A stretch of DNA of 64,000 nt, from contig NZ_SUNH01000012.1 of assembly GCF_005048265.1 (NCBI RefSeq), positions 81,500 through 145,499 on the forward strand. The letters run 5' to 3'. The notes under the pieces are model-generated. The model had not been told where the DNA came from and did no database searches. It worked only from the letters and a program-made list of their open reading frames with translations. Positions 34,915 through 43,276 of the stretch are shown here, piece by piece. Every line of letters begins with the position of its first letter. The stretch's first letter is position 1. The position numbers were made by a program, and so were the translations under genes. Source of the stretch: Paracoccus hibiscisoli (GTDB lineage Bacteria > Pseudomonadota > Alphaproteobacteria > Rhodobacterales > Rhodobacteraceae).

Positions 34915-35772
34915 TCAGCGATACAGCAGCACCGGGATGGTCACCGCCTGCACCAATGCTGTCGTGGTCGACCCGATGATCAGCCGGCGGATGCGCGAAT
35001 GGCCATAGGCGCCCATCACCAGCAGATCGAACCCCTCATCTGCGACCAGCGTCTGCAGCACGTCGTCGGGGTGGCCGGGCAGGATGCGCGCGGTGGCGTC
35101 CAGCCCGGCATCGGTCAGCTGCGCCACGGACTGATCTATTGCCGCGCCCAGGGGCCCCGCGCCGGTGTCGACATGCAGCACGGTGATCTGCAGCCCGCGA
35201 AAGACCGGGCTGTCGGCCATGCGCGCGATCGCCTTGCGGGCCGAGGCGCTGCCGTCGAACGCCACCAGCACCCGCCCGATCGGACGGAATGCCCGTGCCG
35301 CGACAAAGACCGGCACGCTGACCGCGCGCACGATCCGCTCCAGGTTGGAGCCCAGATGGCCGCTGGCGAAATCGGCGCCCTCGCCGCGCTTGCCGATGAC
35401 GATGGCGCGCAGGCCGGGTTCGGCCTGGCGGACCTCCTCCAGCAGATCGCCGCGCCGCAGATGCGGGGTGACGGATGCCTGCCCGTCCGCGCCCAGCAGG
35501 GCCTGCGCATCATCCAGGATGGCGCGGCCCCGCGCCTGCGCCAGACGTGCGCGCTGTGCATCGGTGGCGGCCAGCTCCTCCAGCAGGGCGCTGCGGGCAC
35601 CCAGGGTCAGCGCGCCAGACAGGTTCTGGGCGGACCCGCCCCCCTCGCGGCGGCCGATGACATGCATCACGTCCACCGCCGCGTTCAGCCGCGCGGCGAT
35701 CCACGCGGCATGGCGGCAGACGCTGTCGGAATAGGCGGACCCGTCCACCAAAGCCAGGATCTTGTCGGTCAT
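34915..35772 (-). CDS. Tandem universal stress protein
   Basis: A 285-residue protein made of two Usp domains (about 1-145 and 150-285). The second domain keeps the ATP-binding pattern in LVMGAYGHSRIRRLIIGSTT (G-2x-G-9x-G(S/T)); the first has the more diverged IVIGKRGEGADF segment. The ATG at 35772 is favoured by GAGGAG upstream over an in-frame TTG. It follows the SulP gene by 11 bp; SulP-Usp pairs are common, and the Usp may regulate the transporter in response to ATP or stress, though that is only suggested by linkage. Confidence 0.92.
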   Translation of the reverse strand: MTDKILALVDGSAYSDSVCRHAAWIAARLNAAVDVMHVIGRREGGGSAQNLSGALTLGARSALLEELAATDAQRARLAQARGRAILDDAQALLGADGQASVTPHLRRGDLLEEVRQAEPGLRAIVIGKRGEGADFASGHLGSNLERIVRAVSVPVFVAARAFRPIGRVLVAFDGSASARKAIARMADSPVFRGLQITVLHVDTGAGPLGAAIDQSVAQLTDAGLDATARILPGHPDDVLQTLVADEGFDLLVMGAYGHSRIRRLIIGSTTTALVQAVTIPVLLYR

Positions 35773-35783
35773 GGTGATGCTCC

Positions 35784-37280
35784 TCAATGGGCGGTCAGCT
35801 TGTCCAGCGCGCCGGGCTTGTCATGGATGGCCAGGCGGTCGACCAGCGTTTCGGAGGCCTCGTTCATGCCGATCAGGCGCACCTCGGCCCCGGCGCGGCG
35901 GAACTTGAGGATCGCCATGTCCAGCGCCTGCACGGAACTGATGTCCCAGATATGCGCGCCGCTGACGTCGATTGTCACGACCTCGACCGCCTCGCGGAAA
36001 TCGAAGGCGTTGGCGAAATCCTCGGCCGAGCCGTAGAACAGCTGACCCTCGACCACATAGGTCCGTTCCCGCCCGTCCGCCGAAAGGGTCGAGCGGATGC
36101 GGAACAGCTGCGCGATCTTGGCCGCGAAGAAGATCCCCGACAGCATTACGCCCACCAGCACCCCGATGGCCAGGTTATGCGTCCACACCACCGTGGCCAC
36201 CGTTGCCAGCATCACCACCGATGACGACCGCGGATGCGTGCGCAGGTTGGCGATGGACGACCAGCTGAACGTGCCGATCGACACCATGATCATGATCGCG
36301 ACCAGCGCGGGCATGGGAATGATGCCCACCAGATCGCCCAGGCCCACCACCAGGATCAGCAGCACGACCCCCGCAGTAAAGGACGACAGCCGCCCCCGCC
36401 CGCCGGATTTGACGTTGATGATCGACTGTCCGATCATCGCGCAGCCCGCCATGCCGCCGATAAAGCCGGTGGCGGTATTGGCGATGCCCTGGCCCACGCA
36501 TTCCTGATTGCGGTTCGATCGGGTGTCGGTCAGCTCATCGACGATGTTCTGCGTCATCAGGCTTTCCAGCAGGCCCACGATGGCCACCGCAAAGGAATAG
36601 GGCAGGATGATCAGCAGCGTGTCCAGGTTCAGCGGAATGTCCGGGATCAGGAAGACCGGCAGCGTGTCTGGCAGCGCGCCCATGTCGCCCACCGTGCGCA
36701 CGTCCCAGCCCGTCACCCAGATCAGCGCCGTCAGCACGATGATCGTGACCAGCGGCGAGGGGATCGCCGTGGTCAGGCGCGGCACCAGATAGATGATCGC
36801 CAGCCCCGCCGCGACCAGCGCCCAGGTCAGCCAGGTGACGCCGGGATTGGCCAGGTCCAGCTCTGGCAGCTGCGCCATGAAGATCAGGATCGCCAGCGCA
36901 TTCACGAACCCGGTCATCACCGATTTCGACACATAGCGCATGTAGCGGCCCAGCTGCAGCAGGCCCGCGCCGATCTGGATCAGCCCGGCCAGCACGGTGG
37001 CCGCCAGCAGGTATTCCAGCCCGTAATCGCGCACCAGCGTGATCATCAGCACCGCCGTCGCCGCCGTCGCGGCCGAGATCATGCCGGGCCTGCCGCCCAC
37101 GATGGCCGTGATCACCGCGATGGAAAAGCTGGCATACAGCCCCACCTTGGGGTCCACGCCCGCGATGATGGAAAAGGCGATCGCCTCGGGGATCAGGGCC
37201 AGGGCCACGACCAGCCCGGCCAGCAGGTCGGGACGGATGTTGCCGAACCATTGGCTGCGATATTCGGAAAATGATGTCAT
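35784..37280 (-). CDS. SulP-family anion transporter with STAS domain
   Basis: A 498-residue inner-membrane transporter with 10-14 predicted helices. The SulP signatures are present: [20 protein letters not shown] near the N-terminus and an [17 protein letters not shown] stretch in the middle. The C-terminal STAS domain (about 390-498) contains [20 protein letters not shown]. Members carry sulfate, bicarbonate or other anions; which one cannot be read from sequence. The gene is preceded by an extended structured leader and a good promoter, which suggests control after transcription starts. Confidence 0.92.
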   Translation of the reverse strand: MTSFSEYRSQWFGNIRPDLLAGLVVALALIPEAIAFSIIAGVDPKVGLYASFSIAVITAIVGGRPGMISAATAATAVLMITLVRDYGLEYLLAATVLAGLIQIGAGLLQLGRYMRYVSKSVMTGFVNALAILIFMAQLPELDLANPGVTWLTWALVAAGLAIIYLVPRLTTAIPSPLVTIIVLTALIWVTGWDVRTVGDMGALPDTLPVFLIPDIPLNLDTLLIILPYSFAVAIVGLLESLMTQNIVDELTDTRSNRNQECVGQGIANTATGFIGGMAGCAMIGQSIINVKSGGRGRLSSFTAGVVLLILVVGLGDLVGIIPMPALVAIMIMVSIGTFSWSSIANLRTHPRSSSVVMLATVATVVWTHNLAIGVLVGVMLSGIFFAAKIAQLFRIRSTLSADGRERTYVVEGQLFYGSAEDFANAFDFREAVEVVTIDVSGAHIWDISSVQALDMAILKFRRAGAEVRLIGMNEASETLVDRLAIHDKPGALDKLTAH

Positions 37281-37415
37281 ATGGTATCCAATTTCCCCGC
37301 ACCGGCTGGTTCCGTCCGGAACGTCGCGGCATCGACGCGGGGCCTGTCAGAGGATTGTCCGGCGGATCGGCGGCCGGAAGAGCCACCCGGGCTTTCACCG
37401 GGGTCCTTGCGCATG
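37281..37415 (-). ncRNA. Structured 5' leader of the SulP gene, candidate cis-regulatory RNA
   Basis: About 135 nt lie between the inferred start point and the SulP ATG. On the minus strand the leader begins with an 8-bp stem (37404-37397 with 37392-37385, one C-C mismatch and one G-U) closed by a GAAA tetraloop. Further stems are TCCGGC/GCCGGA around 37375-37350, CGTCG/CGACG, and GTTCC-GGAC-GGAAC close to the gene. A conserved RNA named sul1 has been described upstream of sulfate-transporter genes in alphaproteobacteria; whether this is one needs a covariance search. Confidence 0.4.
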
Positions 37416-37421
37416 GGCACG

Positions 37422-37449
37422 CTTATAGGCGGGCAGGCGCAAAAGGCAA
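37422..37449 (-). promoter_or_regulatory. Sigma70-type promoter of the SulP gene
   Basis: Minus strand: TTGCCT (37449-37444), 16 bp, TATAAG (37427-37422). The -10 matches five of six consensus bases. It places the start near 37415, at the foot of the GAAA-loop hairpin. Confidence 0.6.
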
Positions 37450-37745
37450 CCGTCCTGACCGCGCGCCGTGGCCCGGCCCCTGGCGGGTGCTGATGCGCGG
37501 TTGCCGGACTGCCTGCCCACGGCGCCCATCGCCCGCCAAACGCGCAATACCACCCGAAGAACGCGGTTTCGCGGCCAGGGCGCTTGCCAGTCCGCCCTGT
37601 CGAACCATAGGGTGAACCATTGCAAAGTGGTTCGCCGCCGACCGTGACCATTGCGGCGGCGACCGCCCCTCCGGCCCTGTCACGGGGCCGGGCCTCATGC
37701 GGCCCGCACGGGCCGCCCATGACAAACAAGACGGGGAGATGTCAG
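37450..37745. other. Upstream region of the orphan peptide-binding protein
   Basis: This stretch holds no gene I can support. It contains the GAACCA/TGGTTC repeats listed separately at 37602-37633, several short GC hairpins around 37700-37725, and the ribosome site GGGGAG before the ATG at 37746. No convincing -35/-10 pair is seen. Confidence 0.5.
37602..37633. promoter_or_regulatory. Putative GntR operator upstream of the orphan binding protein
   Basis: GAACCAT occurs at 37602-37608 and 37614-37620, and the inverted half TGGTTC at 37628-37633, giving GAACCA-N8-TGGTTC. The same half-sites, GAACCA-N11-TGGTT(C/T), occur twice before the GntR gene at 61.6-61.8 kb, which heads an operon with a paralogous binding protein. 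The half-site hexamer is AT-richer than its surroundings. A shared regulator is inferred. Confidence 0.45.
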
Positions 37746-39251
37746 ATGAAAACAACCGCCTTCATGGCCACGCTGCTGGGCACGGTCGCCCTTGGCGGCA
37801 TGGCCTTTGCCGCCGATCTGCGGATCGGCCTGAACGAGGACCCGGATTCGCTGGACCCGGCGCAGTCGCGGACCTTCGTGTCGTCGCTGGTCTATGAATC
37901 GCTGTGTGCGCGCCTGTTCAACACCAATACCGACATGGAGATCATCCCCGAGCTGGCCACCGACTGGTCCTGGTCCGAGGACGGGATGACCCTGGTGCTG
38001 CAGCTGCGCGAGGGGGTCACCCATCACGACGGCACGCCCTTTGACGCGGCCAGCGCGGCCCGCGTGCTGGACCGCAATATGACCCTGCAGGAAAGCCGCC
38101 GCCGCGGAGAGCTGTCCTCGATCGCCGCGGTCGAGGCCACGGGCGATCATGAGCTGACCATCACCCTGAACGCGCCCGACGTGACGCTGCTGGCGCAGCT
38201 GGCCCATCACGCGGGCCGCATGTATTCGCCCGACGCCGCCGAAGAGGCCGGGGCCGCCTTCGGCACGCGCCCGGTCTGCACCGGCCCCTATGCCTTTGTC
38301 GACCGCGTCGAGGGCGACCGCATCGTGCTGGAGAAATTCGCGGATCACTGGGAGGCGGACGAGTATCACTATGACCGGGTGATCTATCAGCCGATCCCGG
38401 ACACGACCGTGCGCCTGGCCAATGTCCGTTCGGGCGATCTGGACATCATCGAACGCACCGCGCCGTCCGACGTGCCCGGCATCCGCGAGGACAGCCGCCT
38501 GCAGCTGTTCGAGGTGCCCAATATCGGCTATCAGGGCATCACCGTGAACGTGGCCAACGGCCCGCGCGCCGAAGGGCCGCTTGGGTCGAACCCGCTGGTG
38601 CGTCAGGCGCTGTCGCTGTCCATCGACCGCGAGGCGCTGAACCAGGTCGTCTTCGAGGGCGAATACGTGGTCGGCAACCAATGGGCCGCGCCCGGCACCG
38701 CCTGGTATGACGACAACGACCCGCTGCCCGCCCGCGACATCGACCGCGCCCGCGAACTGCTGGCCGAGGCCGGGGTCGAGACCCCCATCCGCATCGAGAT
38801 GCAGATCGGCAACAACCCCATCGCCCAGCAGGTGGGCCAGGTGGTGCAGGCCATGGCCTCCGAGGCGGGCTTTGACATCTCGCTGCGCGCGACGGAGTTC
38901 GCGACGCTGTTGGCCGAGAACGTGGCCGGCAATTTCGACATGTCGCTGCAGGGCTGGTCGGGGCGCATCGACCCGGATGCCAACATCCACCCCTTTGTCG
39001 GCAGCGACGGCGCCAACAACGACCAGCACTATCGCAACGACCAGGTCGATGCCCTGCTGGCCGAGGCGCGCACCCTGCCCGATACGGATGCCCGCAAGGC
39101 GCTGTATGACCAGACGCGCGACATCCTCAAGAACGACCTGCCGCTGATCTATCTGTACCACATCAAGTATTTCTACACGATGCGGACGGGGATCGAAGGG
39201 TTCGAACCCTATGCCGACGGCATCATCCGCCTGAAGGGCGTGTCGGGCTGA
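37746..39251 (+). CDS. Orphan peptide-type ABC binding protein (family 5)
   Basis: A 501-residue periplasmic SBP_bac_5 protein with signal peptide at 1-22 (TVALGGMAFAAD). Family hallmarks include LNEDPDSLDPAQSRTF and LATDWSWSEDGMTLVLQLRE and the later LREGVTHHDGTPFDA. It is clearly paralogous to the binding protein at 59337-60845: both share blocks such as LATDWSWS, SRTFV, MTL-ESRR and NPVI/NPIAQQ-type segments and nearly equal length. No permease or ATPase genes adjoin it, so it probably delivers its ligand to the transporter encoded at 53.9-60.8 kb. ATG 37746 has GGGGAG upstream; the longer frame lacks a signal peptide. Confidence 0.92.
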   Translation: MKTTAFMATLLGTVALGGMAFAADLRIGLNEDPDSLDPAQSRTFVSSLVYESLCARLFNTNTDMEIIPELATDWSWSEDGMTLVLQLREGVTHHDGTPFDAASAARVLDRNMTLQESRRRGELSSIAAVEATGDHELTITLNAPDVTLLAQLAHHAGRMYSPDAAEEAGAAFGTRPVCTGPYAFVDRVEGDRIVLEKFADHWEADEYHYDRVIYQPIPDTTVRLANVRSGDLDIIERTAPSDVPGIREDSRLQLFEVPNIGYQGITVNVANGPRAEGPLGSNPLVRQALSLSIDREALNQVVFEGEYVVGNQWAAPGTAWYDDNDPLPARDIDRARELLAEAGVETPIRIEMQIGNNPIAQQVGQVVQAMASEAGFDISLRATEFATLLAENVAGNFDMSLQGWSGRIDPDANIHPFVGSDGANNDQHYRNDQVDALLAEARTLPDTDARKALYDQTRDILKNDLPLIYLYHIKYFYTMRTGIEGFEPYADGIIRLKGVSG

Positions 39252-39258
39252 CGCCCCC

Positions 39259-39291
39259 TGCCGCCCGCCCGGCATGACCGGGCGGGCGGCA
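39259..39291 (+). terminator. GC-rich terminator-like hairpin after the orphan binding protein
   Basis: A perfect 14-bp stem (39259-39272 with 39278-39291) with loop CATGA starts 8 bp after the stop codon. There is no T tract, but the position and strength fit transcript end or 3' stabilisation. Confidence 0.6.
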
Positions 39292-39526
39292 CCCGGACCT
39301 GCGCATCGCCTGCCCTGGGGCGACCGAACCCGCCCGCATTCGCGGTCCGGGTGAAAATGCGTGCTTGAAATATGGCGCGGAACAGGCATGGCTGCACGCC
39401 GTGGCCGGAGAACCGGTCACGCCGGCGTGATCGTCCGTGCCGTGGCGCGATCGCGCGGGCCCCACCGCTCAACGAGGCGACCCGGCCCCGCCGAAGGTCG
39501 CCCGCCCTTTCAGGGAGGTTTCTCTC

Positions 39527-39712
39527 ATGTCCCGACGCCTGTCGCTCTGGCTTGTCGCGCTGGTCATCCTGTCCTGCTTTGCCGTGCCCTATGCCCTGAT
39601 CGGGCATGTGGCCGCCTGGTATGGCAGCTTTCTGTTCTGGTGCTTGGCCGGTCTGGCCATCATCGTGCTGAACATCACCGCCACCGCCGGTTTCACGGAG
39701 GAGGGCGAATGA
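39527..39712 (+). CDS. 61-residue membrane protein coupled to the symporter
   Basis: A small protein with two hydrophobic helices (about residues 6-24 and 32-52) and an acidic tail TEEGE. AGGGAGG precedes the ATG at the right distance and its TGA overlaps the ATG of the symporter. Small two-helix proteins such as DUF3311, DUF997 (YhdT) and DUF4212 members occur directly upstream of sodium:solute symporters; this one has the same arrangement. I cannot assign it to one of these with certainty. It may be a stabilising or accessory subunit. Confidence 0.8.
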   Translation: MSRRLSLWLVALVILSCFAVPYALIGHVAAWYGSFLFWCLAGLAIIVLNITATAGFTEEGE

Positions 39713-41190
39713 CCCTGTCGCTGGTTCTGTGGGGCATCGCGATCTATGTCGTGCTGTCGATGGCCGTGGCCTGGGCGTCGCGGTCGGGCGCGCCGGGGTC
39801 GATGTCGGGCTATTTCCTGGGCAACCGCAAGATGGGCGGCATCGTCCTGGCGCTCAGCTATTCGGCGACGACCTATTCGGCCTTCATGATGGTGGGGCTG
39901 GCAGGGCTGACCTATCGCGGCGGCGTCGGCGCTCTGGGGTTCGAGATCGTGTATTTCGCGGGCGTCACCCTGGTCGCCATCTTCGGCCCGCGCTTCTGGC
40001 GGGTCGGGCGGATGCACGGCGTCGTCACCCCGTTCGAGATGTTGGGCCTGCGCTATGGCAGCAAATGGGTCGCGGTGCTGGCGGGGCTGACCAGCCTGGT
40101 CTTCCTGATCCCCTATTCGGCGGTGCAGCTGTCCGGCGTGGGTTATCTGCTGTCGGGCATGACCCAGGGCCAGATCAGCTTTGGCACCGGCATCCTGATC
40201 GCCACGGTGCTGGCGATCCTGTTTTCCTGGATCGCGGGCATCCGGTCCGTGATGTGGACCGACAGCCTGCAGGCGCTGGTGATGATCGTGGCGTCGGTCG
40301 CGGTCTGCGGGCTGGTGGTGGCGGAACTGGGCGGGTTCTTCAGCCTGTTCGACCGCATCGTCCAGGCGTCGCCCGCGCATCTGCAGGTGCCGGGGCCGGG
40401 TCTGTTCAGCTTTGCGACCTTCCTGGGGATGTCGCTGCCGTGGTTCTTCTTCGCCATCTCGAACCCGCAGGTCAGCCAGCGGCTGTTCATGCCGGCATCG
40501 CTGGCGGCGATGCGGCGGATGCTGATCATCTTCCTGTGCTTCGGGCTGGTCTATACCATCGTTTCGGTGATCTGGGGCTTTTCGGCCTTCGTGCTGTTCC
40601 CGGGGCTGGAGCGGCCGGACCTGGCGACCGCGACGCTGCTGTCGTCCTCCTATGTCCCGCCGGTTCTGGGGGTGATCGTGATGATCGGCATCATGGCGGC
40701 GGCGATCTCGACCATCGATTCGATCCTGCTGACGCTGTCGTCGATCTTCGCGCGCGACGTCTATGGCAACCTGACGGGCGATCACGACGATGCCCGCCAG
40801 CTGCGCATCGGCAAATGGGTGATCCCGGTGATCTCGTTGCTGGCGATGGGCTTTGCCGCGATGGAGTTCAGCATGATCGCCATCCTCTCGGTCGCAAGCT
40901 CGGTCGGGCTGGTGGTGATCGTGCCCGCGACCATCGGCGCGTTCTTCTGGCGGCGCGGCACGGCGGCGGGGGCGATCGCCTCCATCGCGGGCGGGGTCGC
41001 CTTCGTCACGGTGATGTATCTGACCGGAAACGCGCTGATGGGGCTGAATGCGGGGGTGCTGGGCTTTCCGGTGGCCTGCGTGATCTTCGTCGCGGTCAGC
41101 CTGGTCACGCGCCCCCGGCCCGGACAGGTTCTGGAGGGGTTCGTGAATGACCGCCGGACATCGGTCGCGAGACGGGTTCGCCCCGCCTGA
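39709..41190 (+). CDS. Sodium:solute symporter family transporter
   Basis: A 493-residue SSS-family protein with about 13 helices. Features: GSMSGYFLGNRKMGGIVLAL, the sodium-site region SATTYSAFMMVG, and a conserved middle segment SWIAGIRSVMWTDSLQ, as in pantothenate, proline and monocarboxylate symporters. Later ISTIDSILLTLSS is another sodium-site signature. The substrate is not clear; organic acids are common for members with a small partner protein. It ends 18 bp before the convergent Na/Pi gene. The longer open frame upstream covers the partner gene in another frame. Confidence 0.92.
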   Translation: MTLSLVLWGIAIYVVLSMAVAWASRSGAPGSMSGYFLGNRKMGGIVLALSYSATTYSAFMMVGLAGLTYRGGVGALGFEIVYFAGVTLVAIFGPRFWRVGRMHGVVTPFEMLGLRYGSKWVAVLAGLTSLVFLIPYSAVQLSGVGYLLSGMTQGQISFGTGILIATVLAILFSWIAGIRSVMWTDSLQALVMIVASVAVCGLVVAELGGFFSLFDRIVQASPAHLQVPGPGLFSFATFLGMSLPWFFFAISNPQVSQRLFMPASLAAMRRMLIIFLCFGLVYTIVSVIWGFSAFVLFPGLERPDLATATLLSSSYVPPVLGVIVMIGIMAAAISTIDSILLTLSSIFARDVYGNLTGDHDDARQLRIGKWVIPVISLLAMGFAAMEFSMIAILSVASSVGLVVIVPATIGAFFWRRGTAAGAIASIAGGVAFVTVMYLTGNALMGLNAGVLGFPVACVIFVAVSLVTRPRPGQVLEGFVNDRRTSVARRVRPA

Positions 41191-41208
41191 GGCACCCGGA
41201 TGCGCGGC

Positions 41209-42837
41209 CTAGCGGCTGCGCATCCGGCTTTCGGCCAGCAGGCCCTCCTCGTTCAGGATGGGGTGGGCCACGGCCACGAAATGCGCGTTGATCCGTTTCA
41301 GGTCGCGCAGGATGTCCAGATGCAGCGAGGATGTCTCGCGGCTCTGGTCCAGGCCCTCGCGCAGGCGGATCAGGTGGCGCTGCGCGGATTGGCGTTCGAA
41401 ATTGCGGATCTCGACCTTCTGCTCCATCATCTGACGGGCCAGGTCCATGTCGCGGGTCATGAAGATGGTCTGGGCGATGCGCAGTGTCTCCTGGGTCATC
41501 AGGAACATCGCGTCCAGCTCCTTGTAGCCGGCATCGGAAAAGCGCAGGCCCAGGCCGATCTTCTTGCGCACGCCGGCGGCCAGGCCCTTTTCGATGATGT
41601 CGCCCACATGCTCCAGGTTGATGACGTAATCCAGGATGGTGATGGACCGGCGGCGGTCATCCTCATCCGCGTCGCGGCCAAGGCGGGACAGATAGGTCTT
41701 GACCTGCTGCTGGCGCAGATCGACGCGGTCCTCCAGCGTCACCACCTCGGCCAGGGGGGCGGCGTCGTTCTTGCGAAAGGCCAGCCGCGTCTGGTCCAGC
41801 ATCCGCCCCACATCGTCACCGATCGACAGCGCCTGACGGCTGGCCCCGGCCAAAGCCAGGGGCGGCTGGTCCAGCGCGGCCTCGTCCAGCCAGCGGGGCA
41901 GGGCGTCCTCGACCGGGGGCAGGTCGGGCTGCGCCCGCTCCAACAGGCGCGACAGCAGGCCTGCAAAGGGCCAGATCACCGCCGCCAGCGCCAGGTTGAA
42001 GCCCAGATGCGCCGCCACCGGCAGCGCGGTCATGCCGGGCGCGGCCCACAGGATCAGCTGCGCCGCCTGCTGCGCGACCGGCAGCACGGCCAGACAGCCG
42101 AGGGCGCGCACCAGCAGATTGCCGATGGTCAACCGCCGTGCCGCCATGTCGGCCCCCGCGGTCACCAGCACGGGCGGGATCGCGCCGCCGATATTCGCGC
42201 CCAGGACCAGCACCACGGCAAGCCCCGCGGGCAGGTCCAGCGACGCGATCAGCAGCACCGCGGCCAGCGAGGATGAACAGACCGCCGCGATCACCGCGGC
42301 AAAGATCAGCGCCACGGGCCAGGCGCTGTCCAGCATGGTCAGGAAGGCGGCCATCTGGGGCGCCTCGCGCAGGGGTTCGGTGCCCTGGCTCAGCAGCGAC
42401 AGCGACACCAGCATCAGCCCCAGCCCGATCAGCGACCGCCCCACGCCCGCAACCACGGGATGGGCGCGTCGCGCGGTCGCCACCCCCGCCAGGATCAGCG
42501 CCGGGGCGATGACGCCGATGCCCGACGACACGATCACCGCGGTGATGGCCGTGCCGACATTGGCGCCCAGCAGCACGATCTGGGCCATGCGCCCCGCGAT
42601 CATGCCGCGCCCGACGAAGGATGCCGTCAACAGCGCCGTTGCGGTCGAGGATTGCAGCCCAAGCGTTGCCACCAGCCCCGACAGAAAGGCGCGCGGCCCG
42701 TTGCGCGTGCCCAGCCCCAGGGCGGTCTTGAGCCGCAGCCCAAAGGCCGTGGTCACGCCGTCGCGGACCAGCCCCAGCCCAAACAGAAGCAGGGCCACCG
42801 CGCCGCCGATCTGAAGGAACACAATGATCGAGTCCAT
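41209..42837 (-). CDS. Na/Pi cotransporter-family protein with PhoU-like domain
   Basis: A 542-residue protein. The membrane part (about 1-310) has two inverted-repeat Na/Pi motifs, GLQSSTATALLTASFVG and AVCSSSLAAVLLIASL. The cytosolic C-terminal part (about 340-540) is helical and PhoU-like (DRVDLRQQQVKTYLSRL, ILDYVINLEHVGDIIEKG). Such NptA/YjbB-type proteins move phosphate with sodium, often outward. Stop is TAG inside a CTAG. The promoter region at 42838-42967 has no clear Pho box. Confidence 0.92.
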   Translation of the reverse strand: MDSIIVFLQIGGAVALLLFGLGLVRDGVTTAFGLRLKTALGLGTRNGPRAFLSGLVATLGLQSSTATALLTASFVGRGMIAGRMAQIVLLGANVGTAITAVIVSSGIGVIAPALILAGVATARRAHPVVAGVGRSLIGLGLMLVSLSLLSQGTEPLREAPQMAAFLTMLDSAWPVALIFAAVIAAVCSSSLAAVLLIASLDLPAGLAVVLVLGANIGGAIPPVLVTAGADMAARRLTIGNLLVRALGCLAVLPVAQQAAQLILWAAPGMTALPVAAHLGFNLALAAVIWPFAGLLSRLLERAQPDLPPVEDALPRWLDEAALDQPPLALAGASRQALSIGDDVGRMLDQTRLAFRKNDAAPLAEVVTLEDRVDLRQQQVKTYLSRLGRDADEDDRRRSITILDYVINLEHVGDIIEKGLAAGVRKKIGLGLRFSDAGYKELDAMFLMTQETLRIAQTIFMTRDMDLARQMMEQKVEIRNFERQSAQRHLIRLREGLDQSRETSSLHLDILRDLKRINAHFVAVAHPILNEEGLLAESRMRSR

Positions 42838-42967
42838 GGGACATCCTCAAGACGATGGGCGGAACGCCCGCCCCTTCACTCTGCTCCCCTGAACCGCGCC
42901 GTCAAGCGAATGTCACGGCGTCACCATATTCTTTCGTGCATGCGCGCTTATCGTCGCATTGCCCGGA

Positions 42968-43276
42968 TCACAGGCAGGTCGAGGTCGCGATGACCGGAAA
43001 CAGCGTCACCAGGGTCGAGACCAGCCCGATCCAGGCGCCCAGCACGATCAGCTGGCGCGGCCTTCCCGTGCCCTGCGGCAGCAGCCACAGGATCAGCCCA
43101 TGCGCCGCCAGCCCCGCGCCCCAGGCCAGCCACATCGCCATGTGGTGCCAGTCGGTGCCCAGAACGGGCCGCCCCTGCCAGCCCAGATTGCAGCCCGCGC
43201 CATGCAGCGCATAGACCAGCGAAAACATCGCCGCCCACAGGATCGGCCCCGCCAGCGCCCGCCACAGCCAGCCCAT
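42968..43276 (-). CDS. Small membrane protein of the cytochrome oxidase operon
   Basis: A 102-residue protein with three predicted helices (LWRALAGPILWAAMFSLVYAL, a middle helix MAMWLAWGAGLAAHGLILWLL and a C-terminal LIVLGAWIGLVSTLVTLFPV). Its ATG shares one base with the stop of the oxidase subunit I-III gene, so it is translated with it. It may be a small oxidase subunit or assembly factor; no family is recognised. The open frame that reads longer upstream is antisense-type noise within the oxidase gene. Confidence 0.8.
   Translation of the reverse strand: MGWLWRALAGPILWAAMFSLVYALHGAGCNLGWQGRPVLGTDWHHMAMWLAWGAGLAAHGLILWLLPQGTGRPRQLIVLGAWIGLVSTLVTLFPVIATSTCL

Noticed and set aside
42880..42935. 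GTGAC repeats upstream of the Na/Pi gene as a Pho box
   Set aside because: The repeats are 8 bp apart, not the 11-bp period of PhoB sites, and they do not match the consensus heptamer.
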